64,000 bases of DNA from Chania multitudinisentens RB-25 (GTDB lineage Bacteria > Pseudomonadota > Gammaproteobacteria > Enterobacterales > Enterobacteriaceae). This document shows positions 7,401-16,697 of this stretch, in pieces (position 1 is the first letter of the stretch; every line of letters starts with the position of its first letter). The notes below the pieces were generated by a model. The model did no database searches. It worked only from the letters and a program-made list of their open reading frames with translations, and was not told the DNA's origin. Made by a program: the position numbers and the translations under genes. The stretch covers positions 4,774,001-4,838,000 of the forward strand of contig NZ_CP007044.2 in NCBI RefSeq assembly GCF_000520015.2, in the 5' to 3' direction.

Positions 7401-9047
7401 ATGCTGACATTACATCTTCCCCCGGCACCTACGCCGATTAAAACCCAGCAGCAAGAGATTCTGCTGGTGACCAACGCCGATCTGCGCGAATCAGCCAACC
7501 TGGCGTGCTGGCCGGTGCAGCAGGCATTTGAAGAAAAGCTGCAAGCGGCGTTGGAACGCAATGGCTACCGTATGCTGCGTGCCCACCCGGTAGATACCGA
7601 GCGCGGGCATGGTTTTATCAGCAGCCAGCGTCAGGGCAGCGATCTGTTTGCTCAGATCGACCCCGATGCACCGCTGATCGTGTTACTGACGGCCTGGCAG
7701 TATTCCCACCATATTGCTCCCTCACTAACGCGCCACCGTGGCCCAGTGCTATTACTGGCAAATTTTGACGGTACCTGGCCGGGTTTGGTGGGCATGCTGT
7801 GTATGGCCGGCAGCCTGACCAGCCTGGGGAAGCATTACTCTCGCCTGTGGTCTGCAAATTTTGATGATGAATTATTTGAGCAGGGGCTGAAAACCTGGCT
7901 GCGTAACGGTGCCGTGAGCCACCCAACCGGCTACCTGCACGCTATTGCACCGACCCATAGGGTTATGGCAAGTGAAGCCGGTCAGAAAGGGCGTCAGGTC
8001 GGGGAATATATTCTGCGCCATAAGGCCATCATCGGTTTATTTGATACCTTCTGTATGGGGATGATCAACGGCGTGTTTCCGCAGCAGGCCATGGTGAATA
8101 TCGGTATGCCGATCGAATCCCTGTCGCAATCGGCGTTACTGGTGGAAATGAATAAGGTCCCACAGGAACTGCGTGAAGCCTGTTTAACGTGGTACGAAAC
8201 GCGAGGAATGCAGTTTAAATTTGGCGACGATGGCACCAAAGAACTTACGCGCAGCCAGGTGTTGGAACAGTGTGCCATGATGATCGCTATGGGGCGTTTT
8301 GTTAAGCGCTTTGGCCTGGCGGCGGTTGGGGTGCAATACCAGCAGGGGCTGAAAGACAGTTGCGCAGCTTCAGACTTTGCCGAAGGGGCGATTGGTAACG
8401 CGGAACGTTTCCCAATCCCGGACGAAAACGGGGAAATCATCTGGCCGGGCAAAGCCATCCCCTGCATCAACGAAGTGGACATGGGCACGGCCATCCCGCA
8501 GGCGATGCTGTGGCGATTACTGGATGCCTTAGGCCAACCGGCGGAAACCACACTGCATGATATTCGCTGGGGCAGTGAATATCAGGGAACCTTCTATTGG
8601 GATCTGGAAATTTCCGGCGCAGTGCCGTTTGCCCATCTGAAAGGCGGTATTGCCGGCGCAACCGGTTATCGCCAGCCTGCGATGTTCTTCCCTTATGGAG
8701 GTTCAACCCTTACCGGCCAGGGTAAGGCTGGGCGCTTTATCTGGGCGCGGGCACATTACGAAGGAATCGAGGTAGTCATGCACATTGGCACGGGCCACGC
8801 CGTGGAGCTGCCGGAAGCTGAATTTGAACGCCGCCGCCGCGCCACCAATTACGAGTGGCCATTACTGAATGCCGTGCTGGACGGCGTTAGCCGCGATGAC
8901 CTGATGGCGGGCCACCAGAGCAACCACTTGACCGTCGCCTATGTTGAAGAAGCGGTATTGCCAGAGGTATTTAGCGCCTTTGTCGCCCAGGCGCTGACCC
9001 AGGGTATCCACGTTCAGGTGGCTGGCGATGCTTTCACACTGCTGTAA
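7401..9047 (+). CDS. L-fucose/L-arabinose isomerase superfamily protein
   Basis: 548 residues. The ATG at 7401 has AAGGA 8 bases upstream; an ATG at 7380 does not. The C-terminal half carries the acidic and histidine residues expected of the FucI/AraA fold metal site (CINEVDMGTAIPQAM, FYWDLEISGAVPFAHLKGG, WARAHYEG), though the sequence is far from FucI itself, which is encoded at 42.3 kb. FucI/AraA proteins interconvert aldoses and ketoses using Mn2+. It leads a run of closely spaced genes (next gene 10 bp on) with a DapA-type lyase, a sialidase-like protein and a transporter, so it probably isomerises an unusual sugar or sugar acid. Isomerase activity is inferred from fold only; some superfamily members are not isomerases. 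Confidence 0.75.
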   Translation: MLTLHLPPAPTPIKTQQQEILLVTNADLRESANLACWPVQQAFEEKLQAALERNGYRMLRAHPVDTERGHGFISSQRQGSDLFAQIDPDAPLIVLLTAWQYSHHIAPSLTRHRGPVLLLANFDGTWPGLVGMLCMAGSLTSLGKHYSRLWSANFDDELFEQGLKTWLRNGAVSHPTGYLHAIAPTHRVMASEAGQKGRQVGEYILRHKAIIGLFDTFCMGMINGVFPQQAMVNIGMPIESLSQSALLVEMNKVPQELREACLTWYETRGMQFKFGDDGTKELTRSQVLEQCAMMIAMGRFVKRFGLAAVGVQYQQGLKDSCAASDFAEGAIGNAERFPIPDENGEIIWPGKAIPCINEVDMGTAIPQAMLWRLLDALGQPAETTLHDIRWGSEYQGTFYWDLEISGAVPFAHLKGGIAGATGYRQPAMFFPYGGSTLTGQGKAGRFIWARAHYEGIEVVMHIGTGHAVELPEAEFERRRRATNYEWPLLNAVLDGVSRDDLMAGHQSNHLTVAYVEEAVLPEVFSAFVAQALTQGIHVQVAGDAFTLL

Positions 9048-9057
9048 GGAACCGAAT

Positions 9058-9996
9058 ATGCAAACGCGGACTGAAGCACAGAAGTACACCGGCATCTGGC
9101 CGGTGATGCTGACACCGTTTAATGACCAGCGGGAGATCGACTGGTATTCGCTGGAAAAACTGGTGGATTGGTACTTGGCGGCTGGCGTTCATGGTCTGTT
9201 TGCGGCCTGTCAGTCAAGCGAGATGTTTTTCCTCAGCGACAGCGAAGCTCGCCAACTGGTGAAATTTATCGTCGAGAAGGTTGATGGCCGCGTGCCGGTG
9301 GTGGCCTCCGGTCACACCGCTAACGCCATAAGCCAACAGGCCGAACAGCTCAGCGCCATGTGTGAAACCGGGATTGATGGTCTGATCCTCATCAGTAACC
9401 GCCTGGCGCTGGCTGGCGAAGCGGATCAACAGGCACTGGCCTCATTGCAGCAGCTCACCGCCGCGCTGCCAAAAGAGATCGATCTGGGTATTTATGAGTG
9501 CCCCTATCCCTACAAGCGGCTGTTATCCGATGAGATAGTAGCCTGGTGTGCAGCCAGTGGCCGCTACACCTTTATCAAGGATACCTGCTGTTCGCTGCCC
9601 ACGATCAAACGCAGAGTCGCGTTAAGCCAGGGTAGCCGTCTGCATCTGGCCAACGCCAACAGCCAGACTCTGCTGGCCTCGCTACAGGCCGGGTGCCAGG
9701 CCTACAGCGGCGTAATGGCCAATTTTCATCCGGCGCTGTATGTCTGGTTGTTTGAGCACTGGCGTAGTGAACCGGAGAAAGCGGCTCAGTTGGCGGATTA
9801 TCTCTCCACCGCTGCGTTGGCTGAGGGGCTTGATTACCCGGTGTGCGCCAAGTTTTATCAGCAGCAAATCGGTAATTTCAGCTCCATCGCCTGCCGTTCT
9901 AAAAACAGCCAATCCTACCCGGACAGTTTTTATCCGGCAGCGATAGAGAGCATGGTACGGCTCGGTGAAGCCTTGCAGGTTCATTTACAGCTTTGA
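9058..9996 (+). CDS. DapA/NanA-type class I lyase (dihydrodipicolinate synthase family)
   Basis: 312 residues from the ATG at 9058, with AAGGA 8 bases upstream. A TIM barrel of the N-acetylneuraminate lyase family: the Schiff-base lysine is in FIKDTCC, and the supporting tyrosine in GIYECPYPYKR. The usual GTTGE pyruvate-carboxylate loop is replaced by ACQSSEMF, so this is not a standard DapA or NanA. Family members add or remove pyruvate (or a similar keto acid). It lies 10 bp after the isomerase and just before a sialidase-like gene, suggesting cleavage of a keto-sugar acid made by its neighbour. Substrate unknown. Confidence 0.82.
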   Translation: MQTRTEAQKYTGIWPVMLTPFNDQREIDWYSLEKLVDWYLAAGVHGLFAACQSSEMFFLSDSEARQLVKFIVEKVDGRVPVVASGHTANAISQQAEQLSAMCETGIDGLILISNRLALAGEADQQALASLQQLTAALPKEIDLGIYECPYPYKRLLSDEIVAWCAASGRYTFIKDTCCSLPTIKRRVALSQGSRLHLANANSQTLLASLQAGCQAYSGVMANFHPALYVWLFEHWRSEPEKAAQLADYLSTAALAEGLDYPVCAKFYQQQIGNFSSIACRSKNSQSYPDSFYPAAIESMVRLGEALQVHLQL

Positions 9997-10009
9997 AACG
10001 GGGAAGAGT

Positions 10010-11053
10010 ATGTCGCTGACACTCACAACACAGCAATTTTTATGGTCGCCAGATAGTGCAGATTTTAACAACTGCCATGCCTCGACGTTGCTCGCCTTGC
10101 CAGGCGGCGATGTGCTGGTGGCATATTTCGCGGGGCAGAAAGAAGGCAGTGGCGATACGGCAATCTGGTTATCTCGGCAGCACCAGGGAATATGGCAGGC
10201 GCCGCGCCGGACGATTGCCTGCGCAGGATTGGCACACTGGAATCCGGTGCTGCTGAAAGAACGGAACAACCTCTGGCTGTTCTACAAAGTGGGCCCCAAT
10301 GTGCATGAATGGAAAACCCGCTATGTCACCTCGCAAGATCAGGGCATCACCTGGAGCACGCCGGCAGAACTGGTGGCTGGCGACGCCCTGCCGCGTGGCC
10401 CGGTAAAAAACAAACTGCTGGTGACGTCAGACGGCAGTTGGCTGGCACCGGGTTCGACAGAGGACGATCGCTATTGGGATGCCTTTGTCGATCGTTCCGA
10501 AGATGGTGGGCAACACTGGCAGATGGTCAAGGTGCCGATCGAGCATCAGCCACAGGCCAGCCGTGATGACAGCCAGCTCTGGCAGGGATTACAGGCCGAT
10601 GCGCTGTGGGAAAACGATCTTGAGCGGGTTTTTCAGTGGGACGGCGTGATTCAGCCTTCTCTCTGGGAATCCGCGCCGGGACACATTCATATGCTGATGC
10701 GCAGCACGCGTGGGCGTGTTTATCGCAGTGATTCAAAAGACAACGGCAAAAGCTGGTGTGCCGCCTACGCCACTGGCCTGCCCAATAACAACAGCGGTAT
10801 TGATCTGGTGCGTACCGAGCAAGGCGCGTTGGTGCTGGCTTATAACCCGATTGAGGGGAACTGGGGCAAACGCTTCCCGATCTCTCTCAGCGTATCGCGG
10901 GATAACGGTGAACACTGGTCAACGCCGCTGGATGTGGAAAGCGGAGAAGGGGAATTCTCTTATCCGGCCATTATTTGTGAGGATAAGACGTTGCACCTCA
11001 CTTACACCTGGAACCGAAAAAATATCGTCTACTGCACGCTGAGCCTGGCCTGA
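10010..11053 (+). CDS. Sialidase-like (BNR/Asp-box) protein
   Basis: 347 residues; start ATG at 10010 with GGGGAAGAG upstream, 13 bp after the lyase stop. Four Asp-box motifs (S-x-D-x-G-x-x-W) are visible: SQDQGITW, SEDGGQHW, SKDNGKSW and SRDNGEHW, the hallmark of the six-bladed sialidase propeller. No signal peptide is seen, so unlike secreted sialidases it should act in the cytoplasm on an imported small glycoside. The arginine triad could not be assigned with confidence. With the isomerase and lyase it forms a set that could release and degrade an acidic sugar; alternatively it is an uncharacterised glycosidase or lyase of the same fold. Confidence 0.78.
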   Translation: MSLTLTTQQFLWSPDSADFNNCHASTLLALPGGDVLVAYFAGQKEGSGDTAIWLSRQHQGIWQAPRRTIACAGLAHWNPVLLKERNNLWLFYKVGPNVHEWKTRYVTSQDQGITWSTPAELVAGDALPRGPVKNKLLVTSDGSWLAPGSTEDDRYWDAFVDRSEDGGQHWQMVKVPIEHQPQASRDDSQLWQGLQADALWENDLERVFQWDGVIQPSLWESAPGHIHMLMRSTRGRVYRSDSKDNGKSWCAAYATGLPNNNSGIDLVRTEQGALVLAYNPIEGNWGKRFPISLSVSRDNGEHWSTPLDVESGEGEFSYPAIICEDKTLHLTYTWNRKNIVYCTLSLA

Positions 11054-11165
11054 AGCAGAAAAGACAAAATAACAATACCCTACAACATTCGTCGGCTGCA
11101 CGCAGCACGGCGGCGTTGGAGCGGCACACGCTGCGTTCCAACATGACTCAGTGAGGTAGTCTGCC

Positions 11166-12515
11166 ATGTCAATTTCTCTGGATATGCCGGTAACACCCAA
11201 AGCCGTATTGGATAAATCCAGTATTCGGCGCGTGGTGATATCAAGCTGGATTGGTAACACCATCGAATACTACGATTTCCTGCTTTATGGCCTGGCGAGC
11301 GCATTAGTGTTCAGCAAGGTGTTTTTTCCCAACGTCAGCCCGCTGGCCGCCATGTTGGCCTCCTTTGCCACCTTTGGCGTGGGTTTTATCGCTCGTCCGC
11401 TGGGGGGCGTGTTCTTCGGCCATATGGGCGATACCCTTGGGCGTAAAATCACGCTGTTGATTACTCTAGGCGGGATGGGGGTCGCCACGTTCCTGATCGG
11501 CTGCCTGCCGTCTTACAACAGCATCGGCATTTGGGCACCGATTCTGTTGGTAGTACTGCGTTTTATACAAGGCTTCCTGGTTGGCGGCGAATGGGGCGGT
11601 GCAATGCTGATGGTGGTGGAGAGCGCGCCGGCCAATCGCCGTGGGCTGCTGGGGTCGATCCCGCAAACCGGTGGTTTCTCTGGTCAGTTACTGGCTACGG
11701 GAGTATTCGCGCTGGTGACGCAGCTTCCTGAAGACCAGCTGCTATCCTGGGGTTGGCGTATCCCCTTTATGCTGAGCGTGGTGCTGGTGTTGGTGGGCAT
11801 GTATATGCGCCGCCGCCTGGACGAAACGCCGGTATTCCAAGAAGTGCAAAAACAGCATAAAACCAAGCCCAACAAGGTAGAGAAAGAAGAAAGCCCGGTG
11901 GTGACGGTAGTGCGCGACCAATGGCGCAGCATCCTGCTGATCATGGTGCTGCGTTTTGCCGAGAGCGTACCGTTCTTTATGACCACGGTGTTTGCGGTAT
12001 CTTACGCCACCACTCAGCTTGGCGTTGACAAACAAACCATGCTGAACGTGGTTATGGCGACCTGCGTGCTGGCTTTCCCGATGCATGCGCTGTTCGGGGC
12101 TTTGTCCGATAAAGTCGGCCGGCGTCCGGTGTACATCTTTGGTGCACTTTGCGCGGCGGCGATGGCATTTCCGTTCTTCTGGCTGTTGGAAAGCGGTTCT
12201 TTCGTGCTGATGGTGCTGGGCTATATCCTGCTGATCAACATTGCCCATAACTCGATCAATGCGGTACAACCTTCGTTCTTCACCGAACTGTTTGGGCCGA
12301 AGGTGCGCTACAGCGGGGCCTCCATCGGTGCTCAACTGGGGGCGATCGTTGCCGGGGGGTTCACACCTTTTATCGCTAAAGGTTTGAGCGCCATCGATCA
12401 TAACGATTGGACGCTGGTTGCCTGCTATGTGGTGATCGCTGCGCTGGTGGCAGCTTATGCTGCCTGGCGAGCCCCGGAAACCTCTAAACGTGATATGACA
12501 AAAGATACACTGTAA
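11166..12515 (+). CDS. MFS transporter, metabolite:H+ symporter (MHS) type
   Basis: 449 residues with about 12 hydrophobic segments. MHS-family signatures are clear: SSWIGNTIEYYDFLLYG in TM1, RPLGGVFFGHMGDTLGRK in loop 2-3, and RFIQGFLVGGEWGGA in TM4. Relatives include ShiA, ProP and KgtP, which import organic acids or zwitterions with protons. It starts at an ATG preceded by TGAGGT, 112 bp after the sialidase-like gene. It probably imports the substrate of the enzymes upstream; the ligand cannot be told from sequence. Confidence 0.85.
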   Translation: MSISLDMPVTPKAVLDKSSIRRVVISSWIGNTIEYYDFLLYGLASALVFSKVFFPNVSPLAAMLASFATFGVGFIARPLGGVFFGHMGDTLGRKITLLITLGGMGVATFLIGCLPSYNSIGIWAPILLVVLRFIQGFLVGGEWGGAMLMVVESAPANRRGLLGSIPQTGGFSGQLLATGVFALVTQLPEDQLLSWGWRIPFMLSVVLVLVGMYMRRRLDETPVFQEVQKQHKTKPNKVEKEESPVVTVVRDQWRSILLIMVLRFAESVPFFMTTVFAVSYATTQLGVDKQTMLNVVMATCVLAFPMHALFGALSDKVGRRPVYIFGALCAAAMAFPFFWLLESGSFVLMVLGYILLINIAHNSINAVQPSFFTELFGPKVRYSGASIGAQLGAIVAGGFTPFIAKGLSAIDHNDWTLVACYVVIAALVAAYAAWRAPETSKRDMTKDTL

Positions 12516-12525
12516 TGATACTTTG

Positions 12526-12548
12526 CCGGGGTGGATGCTCTGCCCCGG
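12526..12548 (+). terminator. Weak hairpin after the MHS transporter
   Basis: CCGGGG (12526-12531) pairs with CCCCGG (12543-12548) across an 11 nt loop, followed by TTT only. It may separate the operon from the regulator gene, whose own promoter should lie in 12550-12680. Confidence 0.45.
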
Positions 12549-12684
12549 TTTACTCCCTCCCCTAGCCGATCTTTTTGCCGCTGGTTTAGTGTTTATACAT
12601 TCGTTGTGTTCTCCCGCGCTGACTCGAAGCAGCAAATACTGATAAACTGGCAATCTTGATTGTTTTTCATGGACGCTGTTGCTC

Positions 12685-13722
12685 ATGGCTAAAACAGTAG
12701 AGCAAATTGCCACTGCACTGAATATCTCGATCACCACCGTGCGCCTGGTGCTGAATAACCAGGCGCAGCAGTACCGGATCAGCAGTAAAACGCAGGCCCG
12801 GATCAACGAATATGTCGCAGAGCATGGTTACACGGTGAATCATGCCGCTCGCAGTCTGAAGCTGAACAAAACCGAAACGCTCGGGTTGATCATTCCGCGT
12901 TTGTCTAACGTCTTTTTTGCCACGCTGGCGGAAAAGCTGGAAATCCGCTGCCGTGAGGCGGGTTATCAATTGATGATCAGCTGTACCTACAGCGATCTGA
13001 AATATGAGAACAAGCTGGTGGAGGCGCTGATCGCTCGCAATGTGGATGGCCTGTTTGTGGTGCCTTCATCGTTACAATCGCAAAAACACCATGTGAAACG
13101 CTCAACCAAGCCGCTGGTGCTGCTTGACCGTGACTTTGGCTCCCCCGATGTTTCATTAGTGGTGAGTGATAATCGGCGCGGCAGCGCGGCGCTGACCGAA
13201 GCCATGTTCGATGCTGGCAAAATACCGCTGTTTTTTATGGCCGGTGATATCGGGCAGCCGACGATCAAGGAGCGTATGAGTGGCTATGAGGCAGTGCTGG
13301 CGGCACGCGGTATCACCGACACCCGCCAGTGGATATTGGAGGCCGCACATAACCGGCGTGAAGACGGTGAAATGTTGATGCGCACTTTCCTGGCCAACCA
13401 TCACGCGGCTCCGCCTGCCTTTATTGCCTCTTCACTGCCGGTGCTTGAAGGCGCATTAAGCGTACTGCGCACCCATTTCGGCTTTATTCCCGCCGAAATC
13501 AATATCGGCACCTTTGATGAACACCCGATGCTGGGTTTTTTATCCAATAATATCTGGTCGGTGCGTCAAGATGAGGATGCCTGGGTCGAGATGGCGTTTC
13601 ATGCCATGCAGCAGGCGTTGCAGGGCGGCGGCGAAAGCCAGCGGGCGATTATCCCCATGACATTGTTATACCGCCAGCGGGCCGGTCAAAACCGGGATCA
13701 AATCATTCTCGGATCAATATGA
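12685..13722 (+). CDS. LacI-family transcriptional regulator
   Basis: 345 residues from the ATG at 12685. The N-terminal helix-turn-helix is typical (TVEQIATALNISITTVRLVLNN) and the hinge region precedes a periplasmic-binding-protein-like domain (GLIIPRLSNVFFATL, GLFVVPSS, PLVLLDRD). It is the last gene of the locus, in the same direction, 169 bp after the transporter, and most likely responds to the sugar handled by the preceding genes. The match LVLNNQA to the usual family LNG start (often VLNNK) is normal variation. No matching LacI-type palindrome was found with confidence. Confidence 0.88.
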   Translation: MAKTVEQIATALNISITTVRLVLNNQAQQYRISSKTQARINEYVAEHGYTVNHAARSLKLNKTETLGLIIPRLSNVFFATLAEKLEIRCREAGYQLMISCTYSDLKYENKLVEALIARNVDGLFVVPSSLQSQKHHVKRSTKPLVLLDRDFGSPDVSLVVSDNRRGSAALTEAMFDAGKIPLFFMAGDIGQPTIKERMSGYEAVLAARGITDTRQWILEAAHNRREDGEMLMRTFLANHHAAPPAFIASSLPVLEGALSVLRTHFGFIPAEINIGTFDEHPMLGFLSNNIWSVRQDEDAWVEMAFHAMQQALQGGGESQRAIIPMTLLYRQRAGQNRDQIILGSI

Positions 13723-13865
13723 ATGTTTAGGCCACAGAAACTCAGCTGATGTTCAGGGGAATATCACGCCAGATTGAAGATGGGGGATTTCTTTTTACCT
13801 AGCCCTCAAATGCAAAAAAAGGACTTGGGGCTATTATTTTTAATTAACTATGAGTGAATTATCAT
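13723..13865. other. Short gap after the LacI regulator
   Basis: A-rich sequence without a gene. The two flanking genes converge here. Confidence 0.4.
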
Positions 13866-13891
13866 CAAAACCCTCCCCCAACGGGAGAGGG
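13866..13891 (-). terminator. Intrinsic terminator of the polygalacturonase gene
   Basis: Read on the minus strand, a GC-rich stem (13883-13891 with 13871-13879, one mismatch, 3 nt loop) is followed by a T-run (A-run at 13866-13870 on the plus strand). It lies 21 bp after the stop codon of the polygalacturonase gene. Confidence 0.75.
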
Positions 13892-13911
13892 CTTCATCAC
13901 ATGGATCACCG

Positions 13912-15900
13912 CTATTCTGTCGCGGCTTCCAGCGTCAGAACGTCGCTACCGGTGGTTGTCAGCACGCTATCGTTAGCCTTGTCTTTCAACACAACATCTT
14001 GTACCTGCATGAATTTCCATGCTGCGGGCACATTTTCGAAGATTACCTGATTAAACTGGCTGTCTCGCAGGAATGAGATATCCGTCGCTCTGGTATTCTT
14101 AAATTTCACGTTTTCAAAATTCAACCCTTGGTGGAAAGCATCGCGGCCAAAGGCAAAACCATAAGCGCTTTCCATTTCAGCCACGGTCATGCCATCAACC
14201 AGAATACTGTTTCTCTTGTTCGTTCCATCGATCGTAACATTCTTCACCGTAACATCACGGAACTGCGCAGGCTCGCTGGCCGGCACCGTATCGTTGACAT
14301 CAGCGGCATACTTGATAGTAAAAACAAAAGGCTGTTCGTTAATGCTGACCATCGCATTATCACGGAACACTACGTCGCGCGCACCACCACCATAGTAAGG
14401 GCGGCTCTTCATACGCAGGCCAACGAAGGTAAGATACATGACGTTATCCTCCGCACGGATCTTCTCAATCCAAGCCCCTGTATGGCTACCTGCAACTACC
14501 GCACCGTGGCCGTTACGGAAATAGTTGTTGAAGATCCAGGCCCCACTCTGCGCTTTTTGACCAAACTCCTGTACACCCGCACCGTAGCCTGCAGCAAAGT
14601 TAACGCAGTCATCACCAGTATCAAAGAAGTTGTTGAATACCATAACATTCTGGCTGTTACCAAACTCGATACCATCCGCATTGTTGGCATCAAATGTGGT
14701 GTGTGACAAGGCATTCATAACCACATTTTCAGACTCCAGCACCATCACACCGTGGAATGCCGGGTTCAGGATCGTCAGGCCATCAACATACAGATTACGT
14801 ATGCCGCGCAGGGTCATCAGGCTGGAACGCCGGTTTTTATAAGCCTCTGTTAACGACATGCCTTCACCAACCGCGACCGCAACCTGGGATTTCGCCAGAA
14901 TACCGTCGCTGTTGACTTTATCTTCTTTACTGGCGCGGTACTGTGGCAAGATATTACCGATCTCATCGGCAATCTCATCCACCCCGCCCGCGCTGATGCC
15001 ACGCGTCCAGCCATTGCCATCAATGGTGCCTTTACCCACGATACGGATATTCTCAAAAGTACCCGCATGCGTACTGCCTTGATCATCCTCTTCCAACACA
15101 TTCAGTAATGAAGGTGGGCGCTTTGGCAACGGCGCAGGATTGGTATAAGGATACAGGGTATAGCCTTTTTCCAGCGGATAGTCAGCCGCATCGGCAGAAC
15201 CCAGCAGTACCGCATTTTCGGCAATCTCAAAGGTCATATTACTGTGTAGAAACAACGCACCTGATTTGTATTTTCCTTCAGTGAGCTGCACTTTACAGCC
15301 TTGAGCATAGCGCTCCAGCGTACAATCATCGATAGCGCTCTGGATCGCCACAGTATCCAGCGTTTCCCCATCGCCTCGCGCCCCAAAGGTTTTCACGTCA
15401 ATTAAATGAGGGGCAGCGTTGGTTTTCTGCTTCACGGTTTCACTGTCTACCGATTCGTTACCATCTGCATAAACTGCACGGACGGTAAAGCGATACTCCG
15501 TAGCAGGCATCAATCCGGTTACCGTATAGTTGTGCAACCCAATCTTCGTATGCCAGTCTTCGCTATCAATATTCTGATAAAAATTATCGATATAAGGTTT
15601 GGCCGGCGAATGAAGATCGTGATTAGCATTAGCGTTCCCGATCAGCTTGCCGTTCATATAAACGTTATAGTCTTTAATGTCGCTGTACTGCTCGGGTTTT
15701 TCCCATACCAAAACCACACTGCTTTCATCATAGGCTAGCGTAGGAACCTGAACCTTTTGCGGCGCTGCGGAACGATCTATCGTGTTGTCACCACCCGCAG
15801 TGTTATCTTCTGAGGCGTTATCACTGCATCCGACCATGAGACCGCTTAGCACTATAATTGCGCCAAGAGTCAGACGAGTTTTAGGTAAAGAATAAAACAT
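13912..15900 (-). CDS. pehX: Exo-poly-alpha-D-galacturonosidase (GH28), lipoprotein
   Basis: 662 residues from the ATG at 15900, with AGGAGG just upstream; the longer reading from 15960 lacks a good site. A lipoprotein signal ends in LMVGC with Ser at +2, so outer-membrane anchoring is likely. A fibronectin type III domain (about 55-165) precedes a GH28 beta-helix starting VKTFGARGDGETLDT. GH28 catalytic motifs are present: NADGIEFGNS, GDDCVNF, GHGAVVAGSH and RMKSRPY. PehX enzymes release digalacturonate from polygalacturonate chain ends during pectin use. The gene stands alone with a KdgR-like box about 340 bp upstream. The symbol follows Erwinia/Dickeya PehX; the identity of domain order is good but no alignment was run. 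Confidence 0.87.
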   Translation of the reverse strand: MFYSLPKTRLTLGAIIVLSGLMVGCSDNASEDNTAGGDNTIDRSAAPQKVQVPTLAYDESSVVLVWEKPEQYSDIKDYNVYMNGKLIGNANANHDLHSPAKPYIDNFYQNIDSEDWHTKIGLHNYTVTGLMPATEYRFTVRAVYADGNESVDSETVKQKTNAAPHLIDVKTFGARGDGETLDTVAIQSAIDDCTLERYAQGCKVQLTEGKYKSGALFLHSNMTFEIAENAVLLGSADAADYPLEKGYTLYPYTNPAPLPKRPPSLLNVLEEDDQGSTHAGTFENIRIVGKGTIDGNGWTRGISAGGVDEIADEIGNILPQYRASKEDKVNSDGILAKSQVAVAVGEGMSLTEAYKNRRSSLMTLRGIRNLYVDGLTILNPAFHGVMVLESENVVMNALSHTTFDANNADGIEFGNSQNVMVFNNFFDTGDDCVNFAAGYGAGVQEFGQKAQSGAWIFNNYFRNGHGAVVAGSHTGAWIEKIRAEDNVMYLTFVGLRMKSRPYYGGGARDVVFRDNAMVSINEQPFVFTIKYAADVNDTVPASEPAQFRDVTVKNVTIDGTNKRNSILVDGMTVAEMESAYGFAFGRDAFHQGLNFENVKFKNTRATDISFLRDSQFNQVIFENVPAAWKFMQVQDVVLKDKANDSVLTTTGSDVLTLEAATE

Positions 15901-15960
15901 GCAACCTCCTGTATGATTAATACCACGTACTAATAGCTTTTTATATTCATTGTCTCTCAA

Positions 15961-16697
15961 GCCGCATTCCGTTAGCGCTTACCGGCTGCTTGAAATTTAT
16001 TAGGTATATCTCAACGCCCTCTCTCCGATAGGTAATTCATCAACCCAGTCTTTTTAAGACAATAGAACCCCCTACGAAGCATTATCGTATTACTGAGAAA
16101 ATATATTCACACACCTATTACCAATCTATTTTTCGGGGCATTCTTTATCTGCAAAAAATCAGATAAAAAATATCACTACCACTCCCCCCTCTATATCTTC
16201 CAGTCCATATCAACAAACAAAACGATATACTGAAAATAATAAAACGCGGTTTCATTAAAACATATCCTGATCTTTTTTTCGCGACAGAGCTCAAGTTTTT
16301 CTCTCTATCTCACTAAATTTAGAGACTTTTAGTAAAAACACAACCTAGCTCACAAAATCAACTCCGCGACGAATTTTATACTTTCTTTTTGAAAAAAAAT
16401 CAGGCACGGCTTACCAGCAAAATGCATCCGCCTGGCCACCCTCATGGGCGCTCAAAGGCTAAAGCCTTTATCTAAGCAGCGCTCAGGTTCAGAATGGCAA
16501 ATAAAATAGCCAATTGAGATAGGTTCTTAGTTGATCGTTAGCAGAAAAAGCTCTAACCTGCTGGCTGCATAATGGCATTCTGGATTGCTTTAGCATGTTC
16601 TGTAGTCACAGAATACGGCCGTGAGATATTGTTTGTGGCAGTTCAAAAATTAATTATGTTTTTGGCATGAAATCAGCAAATTAGGGAGCACGTTTGT
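15961..16697. other. Long AT-rich gap between pehX and lemA
   Basis: About 740 bp with no supported gene. It carries the KdgR-like box at 16238-16256, a perfect 8 bp hairpin TTTATCTG/CAGATAAA at 16144-16167 that would lie in the pehX leader RNA, and a small AAAGGC/GCCTTT hairpin near 16455-16470. Both flanking genes are transcribed outward, so promoters for both lie here. Confidence 0.5.
16238..16256 (-). promoter_or_regulatory. KdgR-like operator upstream of pehX
   Basis: AATAAAACGCGGTTTCATT is an 8 bp inverted repeat with one mismatch around GCG. It matches the KdgR operator pattern of pectinolytic enterobacteria (AATGAAAC-N3-GTTTCATT), where the repressor is released by 2-keto-3-deoxygluconate. 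Its distance of about 340 bp from the pehX start implies a long leader or an additional start site. Confidence 0.65.

Noticed and set aside
11742..12806. 354-codon minus-strand frame opposite the MHS transporter
   Set aside because: Histidine/glutamine-rich shadow of a clear membrane transporter gene; it has no ribosome site and crosses a gene boundary.
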